Assembly: GCA_023427985.1 (NCBI GenBank)
Contig: JAEYZM010000018.1
Span: forward strand, 186,001 to 250,000
DNA length: 64,000 nucleotides
Direction of reading: 5' to 3'
Source: Bacteroidota bacterium
GTDB lineage: Bacteria > Bacteroidota > Bacteroidia > Sphingobacteriales > Sphingobacteriaceae
The position numbers and the translations under genes are program-made. This document shows, piece by piece, positions 51,517-59,616 of the stretch. Positions within the stretch are counted from its first letter, which is position 1. Each line of letters begins with the position of its first letter. The notes under the pieces are model-generated. The model worked only from the letters and a program-made list of their open reading frames with translations, was not told the DNA's origin and did not search any database.

Positions 51517-51903
51517 ATGTATATCATTATGAAACGCGACATTCAAAATAGGGAAGATATAGAACTCATTATCGATAAGTTTTATAAAAAGGTCTTAAAA
51601 GACCCAGTAATTGCAGTGTATTTTACGGAGGTAATACCTGTCAATTGGGAGAAGCATACTCCACTGATGGTGAATTTTTGGGAGAATATATTATTCTTTA
51701 CAGAAAAATACGAGGGCAATCCTATGTCTGTTCATAAGCGTTTAAATGCCAATCATCAAATGAGTATTAAAGATTTTCAACGCTGGAATAATTTATTTCT
51801 AGAAACTGTTAACGAATTGTTTAAAGGTGAACGTGCAGAAATGATGAAGGAGAAAGCCATGAATATTTCGGCAATTATGCAGTCAAGTATTTTCAAATCA
51901 TAG
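51517..51903 (+). CDS. Group III truncated haemoglobin
   Basis: A 128-aa haemoglobin of the trHb group III. It contains IDKFYKKVLKDPVIAVYFTE, the WEKHTPLMVNFWEN segment and the F-helix His in LNANHQMSIKDFQRW (proximal ligand). Group III members are often linked to nitrosative stress. Placed at the end of the nos operon, it probably binds or detoxifies NO made during denitrification. An SD-like AGGGA precedes the ATG at 51517; a second ATG at 51529 is possible. Confidence 0.9.
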   Translation: MYIIMKRDIQNREDIELIIDKFYKKVLKDPVIAVYFTEVIPVNWEKHTPLMVNFWENILFFTEKYEGNPMSVHKRLNANHQMSIKDFQRWNNLFLETVNELFKGERAEMMKEKAMNISAIMQSSIFKS

Positions 51904-51963
51904 TCATTATTTCATATCTATAATTCAATTCGCAAGTTTCTTGTTCAATTCCCTAATGTAAAT

Positions 51964-51991
51964 AAAAAACACGGACTCAATTGAGCCCGTG
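51964..51991 (-). terminator. Intrinsic terminator of the FAS1 gene
   Basis: The minus strand reads CACGGGCTCAATTGAGTCCG, then TG and TTTTTT: an 11-bp stem with one G-U pair and a run of T. It is nearly symmetric, so it may also stop the nos operon from the plus side, though without a T-run in that direction. Confidence 0.75.
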
Positions 51992-52025
51992 CTTCACACA
52001 ATAAATCTTATAACCAAAAACGAGA

Positions 52026-52583
52026 TTATTGTGCTGGTAACAACACTTGATCTATTACATAGACTACTCCATTAGAAGCTTCAACTGTTGCTATTATTTT
52101 TGCTTTACCGTTTACAAAAAAATCATCACCTTGTTTAGTGATGGTAATGTTGCCTCCATTAACTTGTCCTATGCTTTGACCGTCTTGGAAATTTTCCATT
52201 TTATAAACACCCACAGAAACATGATATTGTAGAATATCTGTTAAGGCCTCTCTTTTTTCAGGTTTCAATAGGCCTTCAACAGTACCTGCTGGAAGTTGAT
52301 CAAATGCTGCATTTGTTGGTGCAAAGACGGTGAATGGACCTGCATTACTCAATGCATCGACTAATTCAGCTGTTTTTACTGCAGTTACTAATGTGCTATG
52401 GTCGGCACTCGCAACGGCAACTTGAACTACATTAGGATTGGATACATCGTCTTGGACGGTTGACTGTCCACCGTCAACTGCTTCAGAATTGGAATTATTT
52501 TGACTTGTACTAGATGTACCAGAATTGCATGCAATACTTAAGCCAAGTAATGCGATGCCGCTAAATAGGATTATCGTTTTCAT
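52026..52583 (-). CDS. FAS1 (fasciclin) domain lipoprotein
   Basis: A 185-aa lipoprotein with lipobox IAC (Cys about 19), a Ser/Asn/Gln-rich linker (about 20-50) and one fasciclin domain (about 52-185). It has LVTAVKTAELVDALSNAGPF, TVFAPTNAAFDQLP (H1 motif) and YVIDQVLLP (H2 motif). FAS1 domains mediate surface adhesion; the role near nos is unclear, but FAS1 lipoproteins recur beside Bacteroidota denitrification genes. It shares its upstream operator with the nos operon. Confidence 0.9.
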   Translation of the reverse strand: MKTIILFSGIALLGLSIACNSGTSSTSQNNSNSEAVDGGQSTVQDDVSNPNVVQVAVASADHSTLVTAVKTAELVDALSNAGPFTVFAPTNAAFDQLPAGTVEGLLKPEKREALTDILQYHVSVGVYKMENFQDGQSIGQVNGGNITITKQGDDFFVNGKAKIIATVEASNGVVYVIDQVLLPAQ

Positions 52584-52601
52584 ATATTTAGTTTAACGAT
52601 A

Positions 52602-52645
52602 TAAAAGTAAAACACTGATTGTCGATTGTTTATGATTGAAATCAG
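52602..52645 (-). promoter_or_regulatory. Crp/Fnr-type operator and -7 box of the FAS1 gene
   Basis: The minus strand has CTGATTTCAATCAT (52645-52632), then TACTTTTA as -7 box (52609-52602). The dyad centre is 36.5 bp from the last base of the box, the same as at the nos promoter, and 19 bases are identical to the nos site. This is strong sequence evidence for shared control. Confidence 0.65.
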
Positions 52646-52715
52646 GTTCGTGTGTTCGTAGGTTCTCCCGATAGCTATCGGGATGCTCGAAGGTTCTCCC
52701 GATAGTTATCGGGAT
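52646..52715. repeat. Two tandem copies of a 31-bp unit with the TCCCGATAGCTATCGGGA palindrome
   Basis: Copy 1 has the perfect 18-bp palindrome at 52666-52683. Copy 2 at 52697-52714 has one centre change (AGTT for AGCT). Each is preceded by AGGTTC and followed by TGCT. The same palindrome is at 18628-18645. The region lies at the 3' end of the HCO-like gene and may serve as its terminator. Confidence 0.65.
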
Positions 52716-52717
52716 GC

Positions 52718-53893
52718 TTAAGGCTTAGGGGATTTGTGCGAGATTAAAAGTAAGGCGCTAAAAGAAATTCCTATGGATATAAAAACAAGAATCTTATTCA
52801 TATAAGAAATATGATATTGCAAAACTCCTGAGAAGCCTTGTATTCCTAATCCCAGCTCGTTTAACAGAATAAAAAAGAATAGAAGGTATAAGATTTTAGA
52901 TTCTATTTTTAAGATTTTCTGATGCAATTTGTATAAGAGAAATCCAGAGATGATTACTAATAAAGCGAGATGAATATAGGCAATCACAATACTTCTTAAG
53001 CTGTATGCAAGATGACTTAAATATTGGGATGTAGAGCCAATTTGTAATGCCAATTTGATGAGGAAGGCAATGTTTAATAATAACAAAAAAAGTTTATAGA
53101 ATTTTGATGCATCGGCCCATCTGAATTGTCGAATTAAATAGAGCCAAGCTAAAAATTGTGTTCCAGTACTAACGATTAAAAGTAATTTAATAGGAGTAGG
53201 AAATTCAATCCACATGATCGATAATAAATAATTGGGGATTGTTCCAATTGTAAAGGTCCAGAATAAAATATTTTGGGAACGTCGACTAAAATTTTGTTTG
53301 AATTGATTTAAAAATAAGGCAATGCAGGTAAATAAAAACCAAGCATTGTATTGAAAATGCAAATAAAAATAGATTGAACTCAACTGTAATTTATGATTGA
53401 ATATTTTCTGAATCATCAAATAAGCAAGTGAGAAGGTGCCGAGATTTGAGAAAACATTAAAGATAAATGCGATGTATATCCAGCGAAGTATAGCATGTTC
53501 ATTCTTTAAATTTCGAGTGTCGATGTAGTACTGAAACATGAAATAAATTGAAATAAGTATCAGTACGTTTAAAAATATAATGGAACTAAAATGATAACCG
53601 TAAATTGAAAATGCAATCAGTTGAAAATAGGAAAATAAATTATTGAAGATTATGATTCTTTTGTATTTAATTAGAGAAATGTCCTTTTTCCATTCGGATA
53701 ATTGATAGACTAATAAGAGATAAATTGCCTGACTCACCCAGCCTAAAAATGCAAAATGAGAATGTGCGTGTTGTAAATGTTTTTGCTCAAAAAATGGGAA
53801 TTCAAATGCAATTTTATATCGCATCAGCAATCCGAATATAGAGACTATAAAGAAATTTAAAAGCGTTATTCGTGTCCACTTTTGAAAATCCAT
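52718..53893 (-). CDS. Polytopic membrane protein, haem-copper-oxidase-subunit-I-like or NnrS-like
   Basis: A 391-aa protein with about twelve hydrophobic segments. Histidines fall inside or at the edge of helices: H39, H42, H44 and H46 in the HLQHAHSHFAFLGW stretch, H179 in IYFYLHFQYNAW and H308 in AYIHLALL. This pattern recalls haem-ligating His in the NorB/CcoN family and NnrS, but I see no full set of oxidase motifs. Its start overlaps the crp stop by one base, so the two form an operon next to nos. A haem- or NO-linked role is inference. Confidence 0.6.
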   Translation of the reverse strand: MDFQKWTRITLLNFFIVSIFGLLMRYKIAFEFPFFEQKHLQHAHSHFAFLGWVSQAIYLLLVYQLSEWKKDISLIKYKRIIIFNNLFSYFQLIAFSIYGYHFSSIIFLNVLILISIYFMFQYYIDTRNLKNEHAILRWIYIAFIFNVFSNLGTFSLAYLMIQKIFNHKLQLSSIYFYLHFQYNAWFLFTCIALFLNQFKQNFSRRSQNILFWTFTIGTIPNYLLSIMWIEFPTPIKLLLIVSTGTQFLAWLYLIRQFRWADASKFYKLFLLLLNIAFLIKLALQIGSTSQYLSHLAYSLRSIVIAYIHLALLVIISGFLLYKLHQKILKIESKILYLLFFFILLNELGLGIQGFSGVLQYHISYMNKILVFISIGISFSALLLISHKSPKP

Positions 53894-54489
53894 TAGAAAT
53901 AAACTTTACGATTATCAATATGTACGATTTTTTGTTCGTTCATTTTTATTAATGCTCTGATAACTGTTTCTACTCTCAAGCCTGTAAAATTTGCTATCTC
54001 TTGTCGAGTATAGGGTATAAGAACGCGTTCTGGACAATCATTACAATTGTTATGCTTGTAAGATTTCATAAAAGCCAGAATTCTATGTTCAGGATTGTTG
54101 TTCGCAATTTCTTTAGCAGTTATAGATTTATTATAGATTCTTCGAGCAAACATATGTATAAAGTTGGCTTGAATCTGTGGATATTCATTTAGTAATTTAT
54201 GAAAGGATTCTTTATTCAATCGAAGAATGATGCAGTCGTGCAATGTCATCGCAGAAGCAGGATAGGTTTCTTCGATAAAGAGTGGTGGTTCACCAAAACT
54301 TTCACCCTTTTTAAATATTCCTTGTATAAATTCTTTCCCATCTTCGTTGATGTTAAACATTTTCACATCCCCTTCAACAATCTGATGATAGTATTTGGCA
54401 TGCGTACCTTCTTCGAAAATACATTGATGTTTCTCGAACTTTTTATACACTGCTCCCCATGTGATAAGTATATCGGTATCTATAAGCAT
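53893..54489 (-). CDS. Crp/Fnr-family transcriptional regulator
   Basis: A 198-aa regulator with a cyclic-nucleotide-binding-like beta-roll (about 15-115: EEGTHAKYYHQIVEGDVKMF, GESFGEPPLF) and a C-terminal HTH (about 145-198, with TRQEIANFTGLRVETVIRAL). It has no N-terminal Cys cluster for an Fe-S centre, so it is not a classic oxygen sensor; an NO-sensing Dnr-like or ligand-binding type is possible. Dyads ATGA-N6-TCAT lie upstream of its own gene, nos and FAS1. It heads an operon with the HCO-like protein. Confidence 0.88.
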   Translation of the reverse strand: MLIDTDILITWGAVYKKFEKHQCIFEEGTHAKYYHQIVEGDVKMFNINEDGKEFIQGIFKKGESFGEPPLFIEETYPASAMTLHDCIILRLNKESFHKLLNEYPQIQANFIHMFARRIYNKSITAKEIANNNPEHRILAFMKSYKHNNCNDCPERVLIPYTRQEIANFTGLRVETVIRALIKMNEQKIVHIDNRKVYF

Positions 54490-54530
54490 AATAGGTTGAT
54501 ACGAATTACCGACAATTAAGTTAGGAAAAA

Positions 54531-54546
54531 TATGATAAAAGTCATA
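54531..54546 (-). promoter_or_regulatory. Crp/Fnr-type operator upstream of the crp gene
   Basis: TATGATAAAAGTCATA is a perfect dyad of 5-bp arms around 6 bp, 42 bp upstream of the crp start. It shares the ATGA-N6-TCATAA pattern with the nos and FAS1 sites, suggesting autoregulation. The -7 box at the matching spacing is weak (TAATTCGT). Confidence 0.5.
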
Positions 54547-54553
54547 ATTCCTT

Positions 54554-55174
54554 TTACGGAATATTCATGAACTTATGAGTTTGAAGGCTTACTTCCCATT
54601 TGGGATGGTTTTTTACATATTCAATAATAAGTGGGGTCATTTGTTCCGCCTTACTCCATTCGGGTTGTAAATATAATTTGCATTCAGGCCCTACCATTTT
54701 AGCATGTTCTTCGGCCCAATCAAAATCTGATTTGTTGAAGACAATCACTTTCAATTCTCCAGCATGTGGAGCAATAGATGGGAGAGGCGCTTTGAATTTT
54801 TTAGGCGATAAACAAATCCAGTCCCAGTTACCCGATAATGGATATGCGCCCGATGTTTCAATAAATGTTTTGATACCTTGCTCTTGAAGTTTAGAAGTAA
54901 GCAAATCTAAATTGTATAATAGAGGTTCACCTCCAGTAACCACTACCGTTTTCGCAGCATATTGCGATGCGTTTTCGACGATGGTGTCTACTGAAGTAAG
55001 TGGATGCAATTCGGCATTCCAACTTTCTTTCACATCGCACCAGTGACAACCTACATCACATCCACCTAATCGAATGAAATACGCAGCCTTACCCGAATGA
55101 AATCCTTCCCCCTGTATGGTATAGAATTCTTCCATTAGTGGAAGTAGTGAGCCGTCTGCTGGGAGTGTATTCAT
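54554..55174 (-). CDS. queE: 7-carboxy-7-deazaguanine synthase (radical SAM)
   Basis: A 206-aa radical SAM enzyme that makes the 7-deazaguanine core of queuosine. The cluster motif is C-x3-C-x2-C in GGCDVGCHWCDVKESW (a QueE-type variant). It has FYTIQGEGFHSGKAAYFIRL at the N-terminus and the VVVTGGEPLLY block. Together with queA (3725-4774) it points to a queuosine pathway. It is downstream of folD but separated by a long word-repeat array. Confidence 0.92.
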   Translation of the reverse strand: MNTLPADGSLLPLMEEFYTIQGEGFHSGKAAYFIRLGGCDVGCHWCDVKESWNAELHPLTSVDTIVENASQYAAKTVVVTGGEPLLYNLDLLTSKLQEQGIKTFIETSGAYPLSGNWDWICLSPKKFKAPLPSIAPHAGELKVIVFNKSDFDWAEEHAKMVGPECKLYLQPEWSKAEQMTPLIIEYVKNHPKWEVSLQTHKFMNIP

Positions 55175-55185
55175 AATTTAAATTA

Positions 55186-55322
55186 GTACTGCGTATTGCG
55201 TATTGCGAGTACGTTTGGTTGAATGATTAAGTTAATTTTTGAATAATAATTTTAATTTATCTCTTATACATCAATTTTCAAATAAAGCTGTACGCAATAC
55301 GCTGTACACTATACGCAATACG
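55186..55322. repeat. Opposed word repeats on the 3' side of folD
   Basis: The left arm GTACTGCGTATTGCGTATTG (from 55186) is opposed by a right arm of TGTACGCAATACGCTGTACA type (55288-55322), about 75 bp apart. Words GCGTATTGCG and TGTACGC also make up the array at 56243-56332 on the other side of folD. No gene lies within it. Confidence 0.55.
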
Positions 55323-55324
55323 AA

Positions 55325-56209
55325 TTAATAATAAGATTTTTTCGCTGCAGCCAAGGTATTCTTCAGCAAAGAAACAATGGTCATCAATCCAACACCACCT
55401 GGTACTGGTGTGATCCAGCTTGCTTTTTGCGATACATTATCGAAGTCCACATCGCCATATAATTTGTATCCCGATTTAGTTTTGTCGGAACGTTCTCTGT
55501 TCATTCCAACATCGATAATCACAGCACCTTCTTTAACCATATCGGCAGTTAAAAAGTTTTTCTTACCGATGGCTACGATTAAAATATCGGCTTGCTGTGT
55601 GAAGGATTTAATATTGGGCGTTCTGCTGTGACATAATGTAACCGTAGCATTTCCAGGCTCTGCATTCAATGCCATTAAAATACTCATAGGCGAACCCACA
55701 ATATTCGATCGGCCAATTACCACACAATGTTTTCCCGATGTTTCTATTTTATATCGCTCCAACAACATCATGATACCGTTTGGTGTTGCAGAAATATAAC
55801 AAGGTAAATTTTTATTCATTCTGCCGATGTTGATCGGATGGAAACCGTCTACGTCTTTTTTATAATCGATGGTCTCTACAACTTTCGTTACCGAAATATG
55901 ATCGGGTAGTGGAAGTTGAACGATTAATCCATCAATAGAATCGTCGTTATTTATGTCGATGATTTTATTCAGCAAAAACTCTTCTGTAATACTAGCATCG
56001 AAGCGTAAAACAGTCGAATTAAAACCAACCTCTGCACAATTTTTAGCTTTTGAATTTACATACGTTTCACTCGCACCATCGTCGCCCACCAATATAGCAA
56101 CCAAGTGTGGAGCACGATTGCCGGATGCAATCATCTCCGCAACTTCTGCTGCAATTTCCTGCTTAATCTCTGCTGCTATTTTTTTACCGTCTAGTAGTTG
56201 GTGTGACAT
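55325..56209 (-). CDS. folD: Methylenetetrahydrofolate dehydrogenase/cyclohydrolase
   Basis: A 294-aa bifunctional enzyme of one-carbon metabolism. It has VGDDGASETYVNSKAKNCAE (with the catalytic Lys), IVQLPLPDHI, KDVDGFHPIN, the NADP-binding VVIGRSNIVGSPMSIL and the end TPVPGGVGLMTI. The length is typical. Repeat arrays made of the same words flank it on both sides. It lies between lepA and queE, all on the minus strand. Confidence 0.95.
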   Translation of the reverse strand: MSHQLLDGKKIAAEIKQEIAAEVAEMIASGNRAPHLVAILVGDDGASETYVNSKAKNCAEVGFNSTVLRFDASITEEFLLNKIIDINNDDSIDGLIVQLPLPDHISVTKVVETIDYKKDVDGFHPINIGRMNKNLPCYISATPNGIMMLLERYKIETSGKHCVVIGRSNIVGSPMSILMALNAEPGNATVTLCHSRTPNIKSFTQQADILIVAIGKKNFLTADMVKEGAVIIDVGMNRERSDKTKSGYKLYGDVDFDNVSQKASWITPVPGGVGLMTIVSLLKNTLAAAKKSYY

Positions 56210-56242
56210 ATTGATACCTGATTAATTATTTTATGTATAGAA

Positions 56243-56332
56243 CGTATTGCGTACAGCGTAGTGCGTATTGCGAATAGCGTTTGGTGTAATGTGACACGCA
56301 ATACTCTGTACGCTATACGCTATACGCTGTAC
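56243..56332. repeat. Opposed word repeats between lepA and folD
   Basis: The left half has CGTATTGCGTACAGCGTAGT and GCGTATTGCG; the right half has CACGCAATACTCTGTACGC and two copies of GCTATAC. The halves are largely complementary, so an RNA hairpin is likely. It may end lepA transcription. Confidence 0.55.
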
Positions 56333-56336
56333 TATT

Positions 56337-58121
56337 CTAGTCGAGTTTCAGTACCGCCATGAACGCCGACTGCGGAATCTCTACCGAGCCTACTTGACGC
56401 ATGCGTTTCTTTCCTTCTTTTTGTTTTTCTAATAATTTACGTTTACGTGAAATATCACCACCGTAACATTTTGCAGTTACGTCTTTACGCAATGCTTTTA
56501 CAGTTTCACGTGCTATAATTTTTGCACCTATGGATGCTTGAATGACAATCTCGAATTGCTGACGTGGTAATAATTCTTTTAATTTTTCACAAATCTTCTT
56601 GCCGAAATTGTATGAGTTACTTCTATGAATTAATGACGACAATGCATCTACTGGTTCAGAGTTTAATCGTATGTCCATCTTCACTAAATCCGATTGTCTA
56701 TAACCAATCTGATGATAATCGAAAGAGGCATATCCTTTTGAAATTGTTTTCAATCTATCGTAAAAATCGAATACAATCTCACCCATCGGCATTTCAAAAA
56801 CTAATTCAACTCGGTCCGATGTTAAGTAGTTTTGATGGATGATGGTTCCTCTTTTTTGAATACATAAAGACATTACGGGACCTACGAATTCAGATTTAGT
56901 GATAATATTTGCTTTGATGAATGGTTCTTCAACAAACTCAATTTTACTTGGATCAGGTAAATCAGACGGATTGTTCACTGCAATTTCTTCGCCCTTGGTT
57001 GTAAATGCTTTATACGATACGTTGGGTACGGTAGTAATTACCGTCATGTTGAACTCACGCTCCAAACGCTCTTGAATAATTTCCATGTGCAACATTCCTA
57101 GGAATCCACATCGGAAACCAAAACCTAATGCTGCCGAAGATTCTGGCTCGAATACTAGAGATGCATCGTTTAATTGAAGCTTGTACATCGACTCACGTAA
57201 TTCTTCAAAATCATCTGTATCTACAGGATAAATCCCTGCGAATACCATGGGTTTTACATCTTCAAATCCTTGGATGGCTTCACCCGGTCTATCAATATGC
57301 GTAATGGTATCGCCCACTTTTACTTCTCTTGCTTCCTTGATACCTGAAATGATATAACCTACGTCGCCTGTTTTGATGCTTGCCCTTGGTTCTTGATTCA
57401 ATCTCAATACACCCACTTCATCGGCATAATATTCAGAACCCGTAGCAACGAATTTTACTTTATCGCCTTTCTTGATTTCTCCGTTCACCACTTTGAAGTA
57501 AGCAATAATTCCTCTGAAAGAATTGAAGACTGAATCGAAAATCAATGCTTGTAATGGTGCTTCGTTATCGCCTACGGGTGCAGGCACGCGCTCTACAATT
57601 GCTTCTAAAATTTTATCGACACCAAAACCTGTTTTACCAGAAGCGGGAATAATATCTTCTCTTTTGCAACCAATTAAATCTACGATTTGATCTTTTACCT
57701 CTTCTGGCATTGCGCCTGGAAGATCCATTTTATTTAAAATCGGAATGATTTCTAAATCATTCTCTATCGCTAAATACAAGTTCGAAATCGTTTGTGCTTG
57801 TATACCTTGCGATGCATCTACTATTAACAATGCTCCTTCGCAAGCAGCGATAGAACGCGATACTTCATATGAAAAATCAACGTGTCCGGGTGTGTCTATT
57901 AAATTGAAAACATATTTTTCACCATTCAATTCATAGTTCATTTGAATGGCATGACTTTTTATGGTGATTCCACGTTCACGCTCAAGGTCCATATCGTCTA
58001 ATAATTGGGCTTGTGCTTCACGTTTGGTAATGGTATTGGTAAACTCTAACAATCTGTCGGCCAGGGTACTTTTCCCATGGTCAATATGTGCAATGATGCA
58101 AAAATTTCTAATATTTTTCAT
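56337..58121 (-). CDS. lepA: Elongation factor 4 (LepA)
   Basis: A 594-aa translational GTPase that acts on stalled or initiating ribosomes. G1 is AHIDHGKST, G2 RERGIT, G3 DTPGH, G4 NKMD; domains II, III and V follow, and the C-terminal LepA domain has KCYGGDISRKRKLLEKQKEG. The length and the order of domains are typical. It is divergent from the Y-family polymerase gene. Confidence 0.96.
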   Translation of the reverse strand: MKNIRNFCIIAHIDHGKSTLADRLLEFTNTITKREAQAQLLDDMDLERERGITIKSHAIQMNYELNGEKYVFNLIDTPGHVDFSYEVSRSIAACEGALLIVDASQGIQAQTISNLYLAIENDLEIIPILNKMDLPGAMPEEVKDQIVDLIGCKREDIIPASGKTGFGVDKILEAIVERVPAPVGDNEAPLQALIFDSVFNSFRGIIAYFKVVNGEIKKGDKVKFVATGSEYYADEVGVLRLNQEPRASIKTGDVGYIISGIKEAREVKVGDTITHIDRPGEAIQGFEDVKPMVFAGIYPVDTDDFEELRESMYKLQLNDASLVFEPESSAALGFGFRCGFLGMLHMEIIQERLEREFNMTVITTVPNVSYKAFTTKGEEIAVNNPSDLPDPSKIEFVEEPFIKANIITKSEFVGPVMSLCIQKRGTIIHQNYLTSDRVELVFEMPMGEIVFDFYDRLKTISKGYASFDYHQIGYRQSDLVKMDIRLNSEPVDALSSLIHRSNSYNFGKKICEKLKELLPRQQFEIVIQASIGAKIIARETVKALRKDVTAKCYGGDISRKRKLLEKQKEGKKRMRQVGSVEIPQSAFMAVLKLD

Positions 58122-58189
58122 TCGTCCGCGAAGATAAGAAATATCTAGTTAGGATGCTAGTATTCAAGCCTGCTTGTGTGCCGATGCTT

Positions 58190-58227
58190 TGCAAATATAT
58201 TTGCATTTTGCTAAAATTTTTAGCAAA
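58190..58227. promoter_or_regulatory. Two tandem palindromes before the Y-family polymerase gene
   Basis: TGCAAATATATTTGCA at 58190-58205 is a perfect 16-bp palindrome. TTTGCTAAAA, T, TTTTAGCAAA at 58207-58227 is a perfect 10-bp inverted repeat with one centre base. The second ends 8 bp before the GTG start. Both share TTTGC/GCAAA ends. They are probably an operator pair for a damage-response repressor. Confidence 0.55.
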
Positions 58228-58235
58228 TTTGTTTT

Positions 58236-59495
58236 GTGAATCAGAATTCGCTTAAACAGGTTTTGGAGCCCAGGGTTTTGTTTGTGGACATGAACTCTTT
58301 CTTTGCTTCTTGCGAGCAGCAGGTGAATTATTACCTGCGCGGCAGACCGGTTGGGGTATGCGTGTATACAGGCAAGTACGGTTGTGTGATTGCACCATCG
58401 GTAGAAGCGAAAAGGGCGGGAGTGAAGACGGGTATGCGATTGAACGATGCGATACAAATTTGTCCCGACTTGGTTCCTGTGGAGACGAATCCGGCTAGGT
58501 ACCGTGAGTTTCATGTGAAGATCATGAACGTATTGAAAAAATATGCCGAAGATGTTTTGCCTAAGAGTATAGATGAGGCGGTGGTTAATCTCAATAAATA
58601 TGGGCTGATGTATAAAGATCCCATACAGATTGCGCGCAGAATAAAGGAGGATATTAAGAATGAGGTGGGCGATTGGTTGCGTTGTTCCATTGGTGTAGCG
58701 CCTAATACTTTCTTAGCGAAATTAGCTTCCGATTTGCAAAAGCCAGATGGGCTCACGGTGATTCATCCAGAGAATATCGATGCAGTGCTTGCCAAGTTGA
58801 ACCTGCAAGATTTGCCTGGCATTTCTAGCAATTATGCGCGAAGACTAGAGCGGGCGGGGATTACGAATCCTTTAAAAATGCGCTACACATCGGCACAAGT
58901 TTTAAGAGAGATTTTTAAAAGTGTTGAAGGCTATTATTGGCATTACCGATTGAACTTTTACGAGTTCGATATCAATTCGCATGCTTATAAAAGTATGCAG
59001 GCGCAACGACAAATTTCCAAAGAGCAGCGCTCAACCGTGGAAAGTGTAGAGCAGGTTTTTATGACGCTTTGCATGCGTTTGGAGCAGCGTATGGTGAAAC
59101 ATGGGGTCTATTGCAAGACCATTGGTTTTACTGCACGTTACGGAGAACCGGAGCGTTGGGACGATTATTTTTCGATTGCAGAACCCATACAAGATGGGAT
59201 TGAATTGATGAATTTAATTCGCGAACGCATCGATCGTTTTGAACAAACCTATCATTCAAAGCCGGTGTTCACAACCGATGTGCGCAGCTTGGGTGTAACC
59301 GTTACCAATTTTGTGAAGAAAGAAGATGTGCAACCCAATCTTTTTGAAGACCGCAGCAGACAAAATAAATTGCGAGAAACCGTATATCAAATTAAAAACA
59401 AGTTCGGCGATATAAAACTTTTACGTGCTACAGAACTTAGTGAAAACATGGTGGTGAAAGATGTGATAGGGTTTGGATCTGTAAAGGATTTATAG
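58236..59495 (+). CDS. dinB: Y-family DNA polymerase (DinB/Pol IV type)
   Basis: A 419-aa translesion polymerase. It has VLFVDMNSFFASCEQQVNYY (first catalytic Asp), the catalytic pair in SIDEAVVN, CSIGVAPNTFLAKLASDLQK, the HhH of the thumb (LQDLPGISSNYARRLERAGI) and a little-finger domain (about 250-360). The C-terminal tail has QPNLFE, a likely beta-clamp-binding motif. The start is GTG at 58236. It is preceded by two palindromes that fit SOS-type control. Divergent from lepA. Confidence 0.9.
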   Translation: MNQNSLKQVLEPRVLFVDMNSFFASCEQQVNYYLRGRPVGVCVYTGKYGCVIAPSVEAKRAGVKTGMRLNDAIQICPDLVPVETNPARYREFHVKIMNVLKKYAEDVLPKSIDEAVVNLNKYGLMYKDPIQIARRIKEDIKNEVGDWLRCSIGVAPNTFLAKLASDLQKPDGLTVIHPENIDAVLAKLNLQDLPGISSNYARRLERAGITNPLKMRYTSAQVLREIFKSVEGYYWHYRLNFYEFDINSHAYKSMQAQRQISKEQRSTVESVEQVFMTLCMRLEQRMVKHGVYCKTIGFTARYGEPERWDDYFSIAEPIQDGIELMNLIRERIDRFEQTYHSKPVFTTDVRSLGVTVTNFVKKEDVQPNLFEDRSRQNKLRETVYQIKNKFGDIKLLRATELSENMVVKDVIGFGSVKDL

Positions 59496-59519
59496 GAGTA
59501 TTGAGTATTGAGTATTGAG
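59496..59519. repeat. Tandem GAGTATT heptamer
   Basis: GAGTATT is repeated three times plus GAG, directly after the dinB stop codon. Same class of 7-bp intergenic words as AATCACT at 42493. Confidence 0.6.
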
Positions 59520-59616
59520 AAGAGACCTAGTTAAATACTATCGATATTGATTTTTAAGATATACTAAATTGTTTTTATCTTCAAAAATTACAAGATAAAT
59601 ACGTTTAAATAAATTA

